Positions 1 to 7,323 of a stretch of DNA of 64,000 nt are shown piece by piece. The stretch is from Stenotrophomonas rhizophila. Lineage in GTDB: Bacteria; Pseudomonadota; Gammaproteobacteria; Xanthomonadales; Xanthomonadaceae. A program made the translations under genes and the position numbers. Within the stretch, counting starts at the first letter, position 1. Each line of letters starts with the position of its first letter. The stretch spans positions 59,849 to 123,848 of the forward strand of contig NZ_JACWUO010000012.1 of assembly GCF_020857975.1 (NCBI RefSeq). Reading direction: 5' to 3'. Below the pieces are notes generated by a model. That model was not told where the DNA came from and made no database searches. It saw only the letters and a list, made by a program, of their open reading frames with translations.

Positions 1-2
1 TC

Positions 3-455
3 GGGCTCAACGCCATCCATGGCGCGCGCTACCCGTGCAACGCGGTGGCGCTGGACACGGTGTACCTGTGCCGGTTCTCGTTCCCGAAGATGAGCGTATT
101 GGCCACGCGCATGCCGGGGCTGCAGGCGCGCTTGTTCAGCCTGCTCAGCGCCGAGATCGGCAAGGCCGCGTTGCTGGGCGCCAACCACCGCGCCGATACC
201 CGCGTCGCCGCGTTCCTGCTGGACCTGTCCGAGCGCTATGCGCGGCGGGGTTTCTCGGCCACGCGCCTGAACCTGGGCATGACCCGGGTGGAGATCGCCA
301 ACTACCTGCGCATGGCGCCGGAGACCGCCAGCCGGGTATTGCGCCGGCTCATCGATGAGGGCGTGATCGCAGTCAACCAGCGCGAGATCCAGCTGTTGCA
401 GCCGCAGCGGCTGGCCGCGCTGGCCAGCAGCGCCGAGGCCGGCGACGCCGGCTGA
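3..455 (+). CDS. CRP/FNR-family transcriptional regulator, 5' truncated by the window edge
   Basis: Open from the window edge; only the C-terminal ~150 residues are present. The visible part holds the end of the cNMP-type sensor domain, the dimerisation helix (MSVLATRMPGLQ onward) and a winged helix-turn-helix of FNR type, with MTRVEIANYLRMAPETASRV as recognition segment. The T-R-x-E-I-x-N-Y-L pattern is that of FNR/Anr rather than CRP. N-terminal Fe-S cysteines cannot be judged because they lie outside the window, though one Cys (YPCN) is visible near the left edge. It converges on the diflavin reductase with a one-base gap. The adjacent redox genes suggest an oxygen- or redox-responsive regulator (inference). 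Confidence 0.85.
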   Translation, partial: GLNAIHGARYPCNAVALDTVYLCRFSFPKMSVLATRMPGLQARLFSLLSAEIGKAALLGANHRADTRVAAFLLDLSERYARRGFSATRLNLGMTRVEIANYLRMAPETASRVLRRLIDEGVIAVNQREIQLLQPQRLAALASSAEAGDAG

Positions 456-456
456 G

Positions 457-1992
457 TCAGTACAGCTCGCAGTGCAGCCGGCCCTGCGCCTGCAGCGTGC
501 CCCAGGCGGTAATGTCGTCATCCGGGCCGGGCAGCAGCCGGTTGACCGCCTGCTGCACCGCGCCTTCCAGGTGCTGCTTGTTACCGCACAGGTACAGGTG
601 CGCGCCGCGCTGGAGCAGCTCGCGGACCTGCGTGGCATGCTCGGCCAGCGCATCCTGCACGTAGTACTTGCATTGGCCGTCGCGCGAGAACGCGGTGTGC
701 AGCGTGCCCAGTCGCCCCTGCGCCTGCCAGTCCTGCAACTGCTGGCGGTACAGGAAATCGTGCTGGCGGTGCTTCTCGCCGAATACCAGGCAGACCTGGC
801 GGCGGTCATCGTTGGCGTGCAGCTCCTGCAGCAGCCCGATCAGCGGCGCGATGCCGGTACCGGTGCCGACCAGCAGCAACGGGCAGTGCGGATCGGCCGG
901 CAGATGGAAGCCGGGGTTGGAGCGGCAATACACCCGTGCGCTGCCGTCGCCGTCCAGCAGCCAGCCGGTGGCGGTGCCGCGGCGCTCACGGCCGTTGCGG
1001 GTGTAACGCACTTCGCGGATGCACAGCGCGGCGGTGTCGGCGCCGGCCGGCGAGGCGATCGAATACGCGCGGGGCAGGCACGGCGACAGCAGCTCCACCA
1101 GCGTGGCCAGCGGCAGGGTATCCGGGGTGGCGTGGTCGTGCAGCACGTCCAGCACGTCGCTGCCGTGCAGATAGGCGTCCAGCGCCTGGCGCTGGCTGGC
1201 CTTGAGCAGCCCCTTCAAGGTCTCGCTGCCGGCGCGCCGGGCAATCTCGCGCAGCACGCCCTTGCCGGGCAGGCGCAGTTCCTTGCCGGCCAGCAGCCCA
1301 ACCGCCTCGTCCTGGCCGTACCAGCGCGCCAATGCCTGCAGCAGCGCCGGGTCGTTGCCGGGCACCACGTGCAGGGTATCGCCGGCACGGTAGGCGATGC
1401 CGCTGCCGCGCAGGTCCAGTTCCAGGTGCCAGGCGGCCGGGTCGCTGCCGTTGAGACGGCGCCGCGACAGAATCGGCGCACTGAACGCGTGGTCCTGCCC
1501 GTAGGCGGTGACCTGCAGGCGCAGGTCGCGGCCGGCCTCGGCGCGCCCGGCCAGCACCTCGCCCAGCACCGGTGCCCAGCGCTCGAAGAACTGCGCATAG
1601 CCGGCGTCGGCATCGACCCGCTGCAGGACCGGCGTGGCCTGGCGCTCGGCCAGCAGTGCATCGAGCATCTTGCTGAAACCGCAGAACTGCGGGTAGCCGG
1701 TATCGCCCAGGCCGAACACCGCATAGCGCAGGCCCGGCAGCGCCGGGGCCTGGCGCAGGGCTTGGGCGAACTGCTCGGCATTGGCCGGCGGCTCGCCGTC
1801 GCCGAACGAACTGGACAACGCCAGCAGCACATCGCCGGCGCCCAGCGAGGCCACGTCGATGGCATTGAAGGGCAGCACCTGCGGCGCGAACGCCTGCAGG
1901 GCCGGGAACGCGCCCAGGCGCTGGGCCAAGGCGCGGGCGTTGCCGGATTCGGAGCCGTAGCCGACCAGCACGCGTTGAATCGGCAGGGCCAT
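457..1992 (-). CDS. Diflavin reductase, sulfite reductase flavoprotein (CysJ)-like
   Basis: 511 residues with the CysJ/cytochrome P450 reductase layout. An FMN flavodoxin domain comes first (phosphate loop YGSESGNA, residues 12-19), then a connecting FAD domain (RAYSIAS, 308-314), the NADP-ribose loop GTGTGIAP (376-383), a CGNKQHLEG segment near 475 and an aromatic C-terminal Tyr. It would pass electrons from NADPH through FAD and FMN to an acceptor. No hemoprotein subunit (cysI) is adjacent, so sulfite as final acceptor is unproven. It is about 90 residues shorter than E. coli CysJ. It follows the PAS gene by two bases on the same strand, so the two are probably co-transcribed. Confidence 0.85.
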   Translation of the reverse strand: MALPIQRVLVGYGSESGNARALAQRLGAFPALQAFAPQVLPFNAIDVASLGAGDVLLALSSSFGDGEPPANAEQFAQALRQAPALPGLRYAVFGLGDTGYPQFCGFSKMLDALLAERQATPVLQRVDADAGYAQFFERWAPVLGEVLAGRAEAGRDLRLQVTAYGQDHAFSAPILSRRRLNGSDPAAWHLELDLRGSGIAYRAGDTLHVVPGNDPALLQALARWYGQDEAVGLLAGKELRLPGKGVLREIARRAGSETLKGLLKASQRQALDAYLHGSDVLDVLHDHATPDTLPLATLVELLSPCLPRAYSIASPAGADTAALCIREVRYTRNGRERRGTATGWLLDGDGSARVYCRSNPGFHLPADPHCPLLLVGTGTGIAPLIGLLQELHANDDRRQVCLVFGEKHRQHDFLYRQQLQDWQAQGRLGTLHTAFSRDGQCKYYVQDALAEHATQVRELLQRGAHLYLCGNKQHLEGAVQQAVNRLLPGPDDDITAWGTLQAQGRLHCELY

Positions 1993-1994
1993 GG

Positions 1995-2423
1995 TCAGGC
2001 CGCGGCGTAGAAGTCGTCGAACTTTTCCTTGCTGAACTCCACCGCGTCGAAGTTGGCCATCAAATCGTTCACCACCCGGCGGATGCTGATGTACGAACTG
2101 ATCTTGCCGTCGGCGTCGAACAGCGGCTGCACGGTGGTATCAACCACGTACAGCACGCCGCCCTTGCCCAGGTTCGGCACGATCCCGGTCCAGCTGTTGC
2201 CGGCCTTGATGGTGTCCCACATGTCCTTGTAGACCGCCTTGGGCACGTCCGGGTGGCGCACGATGCTGTGCGGCTGGCCGATCAGCTCTTCGCGCTGGAA
2301 GCCGGTGAGCGTGCAGAACAGGTCGTTGGCATAGGTGATGTTGCCCTGCAGGTCGGTGGTGGAGATCACCATCACGTTCTGCAGGGCGGTCAGCAGCTGG
2401 GCGTTGTCGGGGGCGTAGTGCAT
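1995..2423 (-). CDS. Single-domain PAS protein, Aer-like redox sensor
   Basis: 142 residues made almost entirely of one PAS domain. The stretch from the ANDLF segment through GFQREELIGQPHSIVRHPD matches the Aer-type PAS fold that binds FAD in aerotaxis receptors, including the PHxIVRHPDxP signature. There is no HAMP, methyl-accepting or kinase domain, so output must be through a partner. The gene ends two bases before the diflavin reductase, which implies one operon. The pairing suggests the PAS protein senses or delivers redox equivalents with the reductase (inference). An FNR-like dyad lies about 100 bp upstream. Confidence 0.8.
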   Translation of the reverse strand: MHYAPDNAQLLTALQNVMVISTTDLQGNITYANDLFCTLTGFQREELIGQPHSIVRHPDVPKAVYKDMWDTIKAGNSWTGIVPNLGKGGVLYVVDTTVQPLFDADGKISSYISIRRVVNDLMANFDAVEFSKEKFDDFYAAA

Positions 2424-2516
2424 GGCAGGTTCCTTGGAGCGGGGCAGGTGGGGCGGGGCATTGGCACCGCCGACGTCGTGTCCAGCTCAGGATCGGCCTG
2501 GCGCCGCGCGGCGGCC

Positions 2517-2530
2517 ATGACATTGGTCAA
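2517..2530 (-). promoter_or_regulatory. Candidate FNR/Anr-like binding site
   Basis: Read on the minus strand the site is TTGAC-CAAT-GTCAT, a near-palindrome in the FNR arrangement (TTGAT-N4-ATCAA), matching 7 of 10 consensus positions. It lies about 100 bp upstream of the PAS/diflavin operon, and an FNR-family gene is nearby. The match is imperfect and no convincing -10 was found at the expected distance. Confidence 0.3.
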
Positions 2531-2595
2531 GCCGCAGCGCGCGCGGGCTGCGACATTGCGTCGCAGCGGGGGGGAGCGAGGTACGTTGGCAACCG

Positions 2596-3120
2596 TTACA
2601 GGATGTCGCCGTACGAACAGCCCACGATCACCCAGCCCGGCGAATAGCTCAGGTCCACCAGCACGCGGGCGTTGCGGTTGTCCGGCAGCGACTTGCGGAA
2701 GTCCATGCCCTTCCAGCCGTAGGTCGCTTCCATCGCGGCCTGGTCCGGGCGCGGCGACATGCCGCCGATGCGATCGACGATCGCCTTGCCGCGGGTCAGT
2801 TCCTGGCCCTGCGGTACCTGCAGGGCCAGGTGCATTTCGGTGGTGCTGGACATATTGACCAGCGTGGAGGTCTCGCCCCAGGCGGTGACCGGCGCATCGC
2901 TCTTCCACAGGCTCAGCGCCGAATCGCCGCCGGCATCGCCATGGGCGAAGTCGGACACTTGTTCGGCGTTGATCGCTTCGACAAAACCGGCGACTTCGGC
3001 GGCGGTGAGCTTGCATTCCAGCAGGCGCGACAAGGTGGCTGCGGTGCTGCCCTGGGCCTGGGCAACGGCCGGGGCAAGCAGGGCGAGGAGGGCGCAGGTT
3101 GCGAGGGATCGTGCGGACAT
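2596..3120 (-). CDS. Exported protein of unknown function
   Basis: 174 residues starting with a clear Sec signal peptide (MSARSLATCALLALLAPAVAQAQ, cleavage after AQA). The mature part contains two cysteines (ECKL and VGCSYGD) that could form a disulfide. I recognise no catalytic motif or family. The gene is transcribed alone, 176 bp from the PAS gene start and 47 bp from the SDR gene. Confidence 0.65.
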   Translation of the reverse strand: MSARSLATCALLALLAPAVAQAQGSTAATLSRLLECKLTAAEVAGFVEAINAEQVSDFAHGDAGGDSALSLWKSDAPVTAWGETSTLVNMSSTTEMHLALQVPQGQELTRGKAIVDRIGGMSPRPDQAAMEATYGWKGMDFRKSLPDNRNARVLVDLSYSPGWVIVGCSYGDIL

Positions 3121-3167
3121 GGTGTCTCGGATGGTTTGAGCGGAAGGGAACGGTGCGTGGCGCGCGC

Positions 3168-4754
3168 TTACCAGTCGGTAGGCGCGTAGTCCTTCAGGAA
3201 CTGGCCCCAGACGTGTTCGCCGCTGTTGAAGCCGTGGATGATCGGGTCGACGATGCGCGCGGCGCCGTCGACGATGTCCAGCGGCGGGTGGAAGCGTTCT
3301 TCCTGCACCTTCTTGGCGGCGATGTCGGCCGGATCTTCATCGGTGACCCAGCCGGTGTCCACGCTGTTCATGTGGATGCCGTCGTTCTGGTAGTCGGCCG
3401 CCGAGGTGCGCGTCATCATGTTCAGCGCGGCCTTGGCCATGTTGGTGTGCGGGTGGCGGGTGGTCTTGAAGTTGCGGTAGAACTGCCCCTCCATCGCCGA
3501 CACGTTGACGATGTGCTTGTCGCGCTCGGGCGTGCGCAGCATCAGCGGCTTCAGCCGCGCGTTGATGATGAACGGTGCGATGGCGTTGACCAGCTGGGTT
3601 TCCAGCAGTTCCACCGAGGGCACTTCGGCCATCAGCAGGCGCCAGGAATTGCGCCCGCGCAGGTCCACCTGCTGCAGGTCCTGGTCCAGCCGGCCATCGG
3701 GGAACAGGTGCTGCTGGCCGACCAGTTCGTCATCCAGCAGCGGCACCTGCGACAGTTCGGCGGCGCGGGTCAGGCCGTCGGCGCCGTTGAGGCCGCGGCC
3801 CTGTACCGCCGGCAGCGCGGCGGCCGAACCGGCCTGCAGCAGTTCGGGGCTGCGCAGGCCTTCGTAATGGCCCACCAGCTTGCGCACGGTCTCAGGCAGT
3901 TCGTGCAGGGCGGCGGTTTCGCCGGCCATCATGTGCGCGTAGAACTGCGGCGGGCGGCGCACGGTCTGGCAGGCGTTGTTGATGATGAAGTCCAGCCGCG
4001 GGCGGGTGGCCAGCAGCTCGCTGCAGAACGCTTCCACGCTGGGGGTGTGGCGCAGGTCCAGGCCGTAGACCTGCAGGCGGTGGCCCCACTCGGCGAAGTC
4101 CGGCTCTTCGGCATAACGCGCGGCCGAGTCGCGCGGGAAGCGCGTGGTCACGATCAGCTCGGCGCCGGCGCGCAGCAGCTTGAGCCCGGCCTGGTAGCCG
4201 ATCTTGACCCGGCCGCCGGTGAGCAGCGCAACGCGGCCGCGCAGGTCGGCCGTTTCGGTGCGCTTGTGGAAGTTCAGTTCGGCGCAGGCCGGGCACATCT
4301 GGTCGTAGAAATGGTGCAGCTGGGTGAACTTCTGCTTGCACACATAGCAGTGGCGCAGCTCCGGCGAGTGCACCGGCTCCGGCGCGGCGGCAGCATTCTC
4401 GCCGTTGTGGGCGTCATGCAGGCCGGCCGCATGCGGCGGGAAATAGTTCGGGGTGCTGAACACCGGCTTGCGGCGCAGGGCGCGGATGCCGGTCTGTTCC
4501 AGCAACGCCTCGGCCTTGCGCACCTTTTCCTGGTGGGCGGCCTTGGCCTGCTGCTTGAGCTTCTGCCGGCGCGCCTTGGGCTCGGGGTGGTAGACCTTGG
4601 CCACCACCTGGTGCAGCCGCACGCGGTCGGCCTCGGGCAGCGTGTCGAGCACGCTGCGGTCGGCCTCGATCACCTCCAGCAGGTCCAGCGCGGCGCGCAG
4701 GCGGTCGGTCAGGGGCAGGTCGTCGTCGGCAGGCGGTGGGGCGATGGTGTTCAA
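3168..4754 (-). CDS. Short-chain dehydrogenase/reductase with N-terminal zinc-type CXXC module
   Basis: About 528 residues if the TTG at 4754 is the start; no ATG is available before the conserved N-terminal region, so this start is tentative. Residues ~1-110 are helical and charged. Two pairs of cysteines follow (CYVCKQKF and CPACAEL), which look like a zinc ribbon. The second half is a Rossmann SDR fold: TGGRVKIG in place of TGxxxGxG, NNAC in place of NNAG, and VNVSAMEG supplying the catalytic Ser. The usual Y-x-x-x-K reads T-N-M-A-K, so the catalytic Tyr appears to be Thr. The substrate is unknown. Confidence 0.75.
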   Translation of the reverse strand: MNTIAPPPADDDLPLTDRLRAALDLLEVIEADRSVLDTLPEADRVRLHQVVAKVYHPEPKARRQKLKQQAKAAHQEKVRKAEALLEQTGIRALRRKPVFSTPNYFPPHAAGLHDAHNGENAAAAPEPVHSPELRHCYVCKQKFTQLHHFYDQMCPACAELNFHKRTETADLRGRVALLTGGRVKIGYQAGLKLLRAGAELIVTTRFPRDSAARYAEEPDFAEWGHRLQVYGLDLRHTPSVEAFCSELLATRPRLDFIINNACQTVRRPPQFYAHMMAGETAALHELPETVRKLVGHYEGLRSPELLQAGSAAALPAVQGRGLNGADGLTRAAELSQVPLLDDELVGQQHLFPDGRLDQDLQQVDLRGRNSWRLLMAEVPSVELLETQLVNAIAPFIINARLKPLMLRTPERDKHIVNVSAMEGQFYRNFKTTRHPHTNMAKAALNMMTRTSAADYQNDGIHMNSVDTGWVTDEDPADIAAKKVQEERFHPPLDIVDGAARIVDPIIHGFNSGEHVWGQFLKDYAPTDW

Positions 4755-4960
4755 TTCGGATCCGGGGAAAGCAGCAGGAAGGCAGGGATGTGCAGGGAAG
4801 CGGCCCACGTCGATGCTGGGCCACGCGGGGCGGACCGGGGTCGCCGGGCGGCGGCTATTGTCCCCGATCCGGGGGGGCGGGCGCCAATGGCGCGCCGGTG
4901 GATATGAACGAAACCGGCCGCAGCGGCCGCTGCCGGGTGCTTTCCGGGCAGCGGGCAGGC

Positions 4961-4988
4961 TTGAGAAGTCCGGCCTGCTTGGTATTCT
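4961..4988 (+). promoter_or_regulatory. Candidate sigma70 promoter of the Tat-exported protein gene
   Basis: TTGAGA at 4961-4966 and TATTCT at 4983-4988 are separated by 16 bp, 40 bp upstream of the ATG at 5028. Both hexamers keep the most conserved positions. This is the best promoter-like element in the 273-bp gap between the SDR gene and the next gene. The rest of the gap (4755-4960) shows nothing I can assign. Confidence 0.35.
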
Positions 4989-5027
4989 CTGGCCCTGATC
5001 ACGGACGATACGATCCAGGGGTGGCGC

Positions 5028-5666
5028 ATGTTGTCCAGGCGGGGGTTTCTTCAGGGATTGGGGGCGGCAGCGGCGTCGCTGGCGCTGAGACCCTTGCACG
5101 GGGTGTCCACCGAGGGTGATATCTACCGCAATGCCCGGATCGGCCTGGCGGTGGAAAGGCCGGCCGGCTGGAGTTTCAGTTCGATTGCCGATTTCGCCAA
5201 CCTGCGCGCGCAGGCGTTGTTGCTGGACGAGTTTCCCGATGCGCTGCATGCGCTGAAGGACCCGACCAATCTGCCGGTATTCCTGTTTGAAAACAGCGCA
5301 CACCGGCAGGGGCATTTCGCACCGGCGATTACTCTGTATGACGAACCACTGCGCGGCGGCACGCCCGGCGATCAGCTGAAGGCGCACGCCAACATGGTCG
5401 GCTGGCTGGGGCGGTCCTACCAGCAGTGCCGCATCCTGGAGGCACCGGTGGAAGTGTCGGTATCCGGTGCCGATGCCACCCGCTGCCGCTGGACCTACCG
5501 GCACCAGCTCGAATCCGGGGAAAGCGCCGCGCTGTATGTGCAGAGCGTGCTGGTGTTCCGGCCGCCGCAGGTCCACACCTATTACCTGGTCGACCGCTAC
5601 CCCGACCGGCATACCGGCGACCCTGTGTGGGACCGGTTCATCGCCTCGATTGCGTACCGCAGCTGA
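5028..5666 (+). CDS. Tat-exported periplasmic protein of unknown function
   Basis: 212 residues. The N-terminus MLSRRGFLQGLGAAAASLAL is a twin-arginine signal (S-R-R-G-F-L), so the protein is probably exported folded. The mature domain has no recognisable active site, though tryptophans and aromatic beta-strand patterns suggest a compact beta-rich fold. It is monocistronic. A degraded autotransporter end begins about 30 bp downstream. Confidence 0.65.
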   Translation: MLSRRGFLQGLGAAAASLALRPLHGVSTEGDIYRNARIGLAVERPAGWSFSSIADFANLRAQALLLDEFPDALHALKDPTNLPVFLFENSAHRQGHFAPAITLYDEPLRGGTPGDQLKAHANMVGWLGRSYQQCRILEAPVEVSVSGADATRCRWTYRHQLESGESAALYVQSVLVFRPPQVHTYYLVDRYPDRHTGDPVWDRFIASIAYRS

Positions 5667-5694
5667 GCGATGCCGGCGTCGACCCGGAGGTTGC

Positions 5695-5901
5695 GGGACC
5701 GGCAACTGGATGCGCGAGTCCACCGACCGCCGCCTGCGCTTCGCCGGCCAGCGGCTGGCTAGAAACCGCTACGAAGCCAGGGCCGGCGCCGAGCTGACCC
5801 TGAGGCTGCGCTGGTCGGCCTGGGCCGATCTGGGCAGCCAGCGAGGGGACGGCGGTTACCGGGAATTGGCCGGGCAGGTTGGCCTGCGGGCGAACTGGTA
5901 G
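5695..5901 (+). pseudogene. C-terminal remnant of an autotransporter beta-barrel
   Basis: About 68 codons encode a peptide running from GNWMRESTDRRLRF to YRELAGQVGLRANW and a stop. Alternating strand residues, a terminal GLRxNW and an aromatic last residue are typical of the last strands of type V (autotransporter) translocator domains. No passenger, no signal peptide and no start codon in frame with a ribosome site are present, and the preceding sequence belongs to the Tat gene. I read it as the 3' stub left by a deletion. A weak hairpin (TAGGCC/GGCCTA, 5899-5920) follows. Confidence 0.6.
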
Positions 5902-6060
5902 GCCGCTCGCGGTCGGCCTATGCCGCTTCGACAGCGACAGCAACGTGGCCCACGGGCCTGACAACGCGCCCCGCACCCGGCCTGCCGCCCAGCGCGGCCC
6001 GGCCGGCATTGCCATGCCTGCAGACCGGGCAGCGCATCGGGCCATGCCTGTAAAAACCGC

Positions 6061-6091
6061 TTGACCTTCCCAGCGTTGCATGCCGGACAAC
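6061..6091 (+). promoter_or_regulatory. MerR-family-type promoter ahead of the RND operon (tentative)
   Basis: TTGACCTTCCCA at 6061-6072 is identical to the left half of the copA promoter at 11995. A right half (GTTGCATGCC) follows, but the dyad is imperfect and the -10 after a 19-bp spacer (GACAAC) is poor. If functional it would put the efflux operon under a CueR-like regulator. The shared 12 bases are the main support. Confidence 0.35.
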
Positions 6092-6156
6092 GGTCGCCGG
6101 AGCCGCTTCGGTTCAGCAGACCAGAAATCCAGCCGCAGTCGCGGAAAGGCACAACG

Positions 6157-7323
6157 ATGACAATCACGCGCACCACCTTGATGACAGTGGCGATCGCCGC
6201 CGCGCTCGCTTTAGCCGGATGCAGGCAGGCCGCACCCGACGCTGGCCCCGCCCAGCCGCCCGGTGTGCCGGTCGCCGAGGTCGTGGTCCGGCCGGTCACG
6301 CCCTTTGCCGAGTTCACCGGCTCGCTGACCGCGGTCAAACAGGTGGAACTGCGCCCGCGCGTTGCCGGCTATGTCCAGCAGGTCAGCGTGCCGGAAGGAA
6401 GCTTCGTGGAGAAGGGCACGGCGCTGTTCCACATCGACCCGCGTCCCTTCCAGGCCGCGCGCAACGCCGCCGCCGCGCGCCTGCGCGAGGCCGAAGCAGC
6501 TTCGGCCCTGGCCCAGGCCGAGCATGCGCGCGCCGAGCAGTTGTTCGCGCAGAAGATCGTGGCCCGCAACCGGCTCGACACCGCCACCGCCGCGCTGGGC
6601 GCGGGCAGGGCCCAGGTGGACGCGGCCAGGGCGGCGCTGGAGGCGGCGCAGCTGGACCTGGGCTTCACCCGCGTCACCGCGCCGATCAGCGGCCGGGTGG
6701 GGCAGGTGCTGGTCACCGAGGGCAACTATGTCGCCAGCGGGGTCACCCCGCTTACCACCCTGGTCTCGGTCAACCCGCTGCACGTCTATTTCGACGTGGA
6801 CGAGCGCACCTACCTGCGCTCGCTGGCGGCCGGACGCGCGCAAGGCAACGCGGCAGGCGCGGCATCGGCCAAGGTGCAGGTGGCCCTGGTCACCGACCGG
6901 GACTTCACCCGCCAGGGGCGGCTGGATTTCCTGTCCAACGCCGCCGACCGGGGGACCGGGACGGTGCGGGTGCGCGCGGTGATCGACAACCCCGACGGCC
7001 AACTGACGCCCGGCCTGTTCGCCAAGATCAGGCTGGAGGCCGGTGCGTCGAAACAACGGGTATTGGTATCAGACCAGTCGATCAGTACCGACCAGGGCCA
7101 CCGCTACGTGCTGGTGGTGGGCAAGGGCGATACCACCGAATACCGGCCGGTGGAACTGGGCCCGGTGGTGGACGGGCTGCGGGTGGTCGAGCAGGGCCTG
7201 CAGCCGGGCGAACGCATCGTGGTCAAGGGCCTGGTGCGCCCGGGCATGAAGGTGACGCCGCAGGCCAGCGCCATTTACGGCGCGCCGCTGAAAGCGCCCG
7301 GGAAGAAAGGAGCAGGGCAGTGA
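6157..7323 (+). CDS. RND efflux periplasmic adaptor (membrane fusion lipoprotein, MexE/AcrA family)
   Basis: 388 residues from the ATG at 6157, chosen because it gives a clean lipoprotein signal (lipobox LAGC, Cys22). The barrel-sandwich halves (residues ~65-90 and ~160-190, with APISGRVG) flank a long alpha-hairpin rich in Ala, Glu and Arg. The beta-barrel and membrane-proximal domains follow. The adaptor links the inner-membrane pump to the outer-membrane channel. Its stop overlaps the GTG start of the pump gene (GTGA), so the two are translationally coupled. Confidence 0.9.
   Translation: MTITRTTLMTVAIAAALALAGCRQAAPDAGPAQPPGVPVAEVVVRPVTPFAEFTGSLTAVKQVELRPRVAGYVQQVSVPEGSFVEKGTALFHIDPRPFQAARNAAAARLREAEAASALAQAEHARAEQLFAQKIVARNRLDTATAALGAGRAQVDAARAALEAAQLDLGFTRVTAPISGRVGQVLVTEGNYVASGVTPLTTLVSVNPLHVYFDVDERTYLRSLAAGRAQGNAAGAASAKVQVALVTDRDFTRQGRLDFLSNAADRGTGTVRVRAVIDNPDGQLTPGLFAKIRLEAGASKQRVLVSDQSISTDQGHRYVLVVGKGDTTEYRPVELGPVVDGLRVVEQGLQPGERIVVKGLVRPGMKVTPQASAIYGAPLKAPGKKGAGQ

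Noticed and set aside
4755..5723. N-terminal extension of the SDR gene
   Set aside because: The extension overlaps the Tat-protein gene on the other strand, is Arg/Pro-rich and has no family features.
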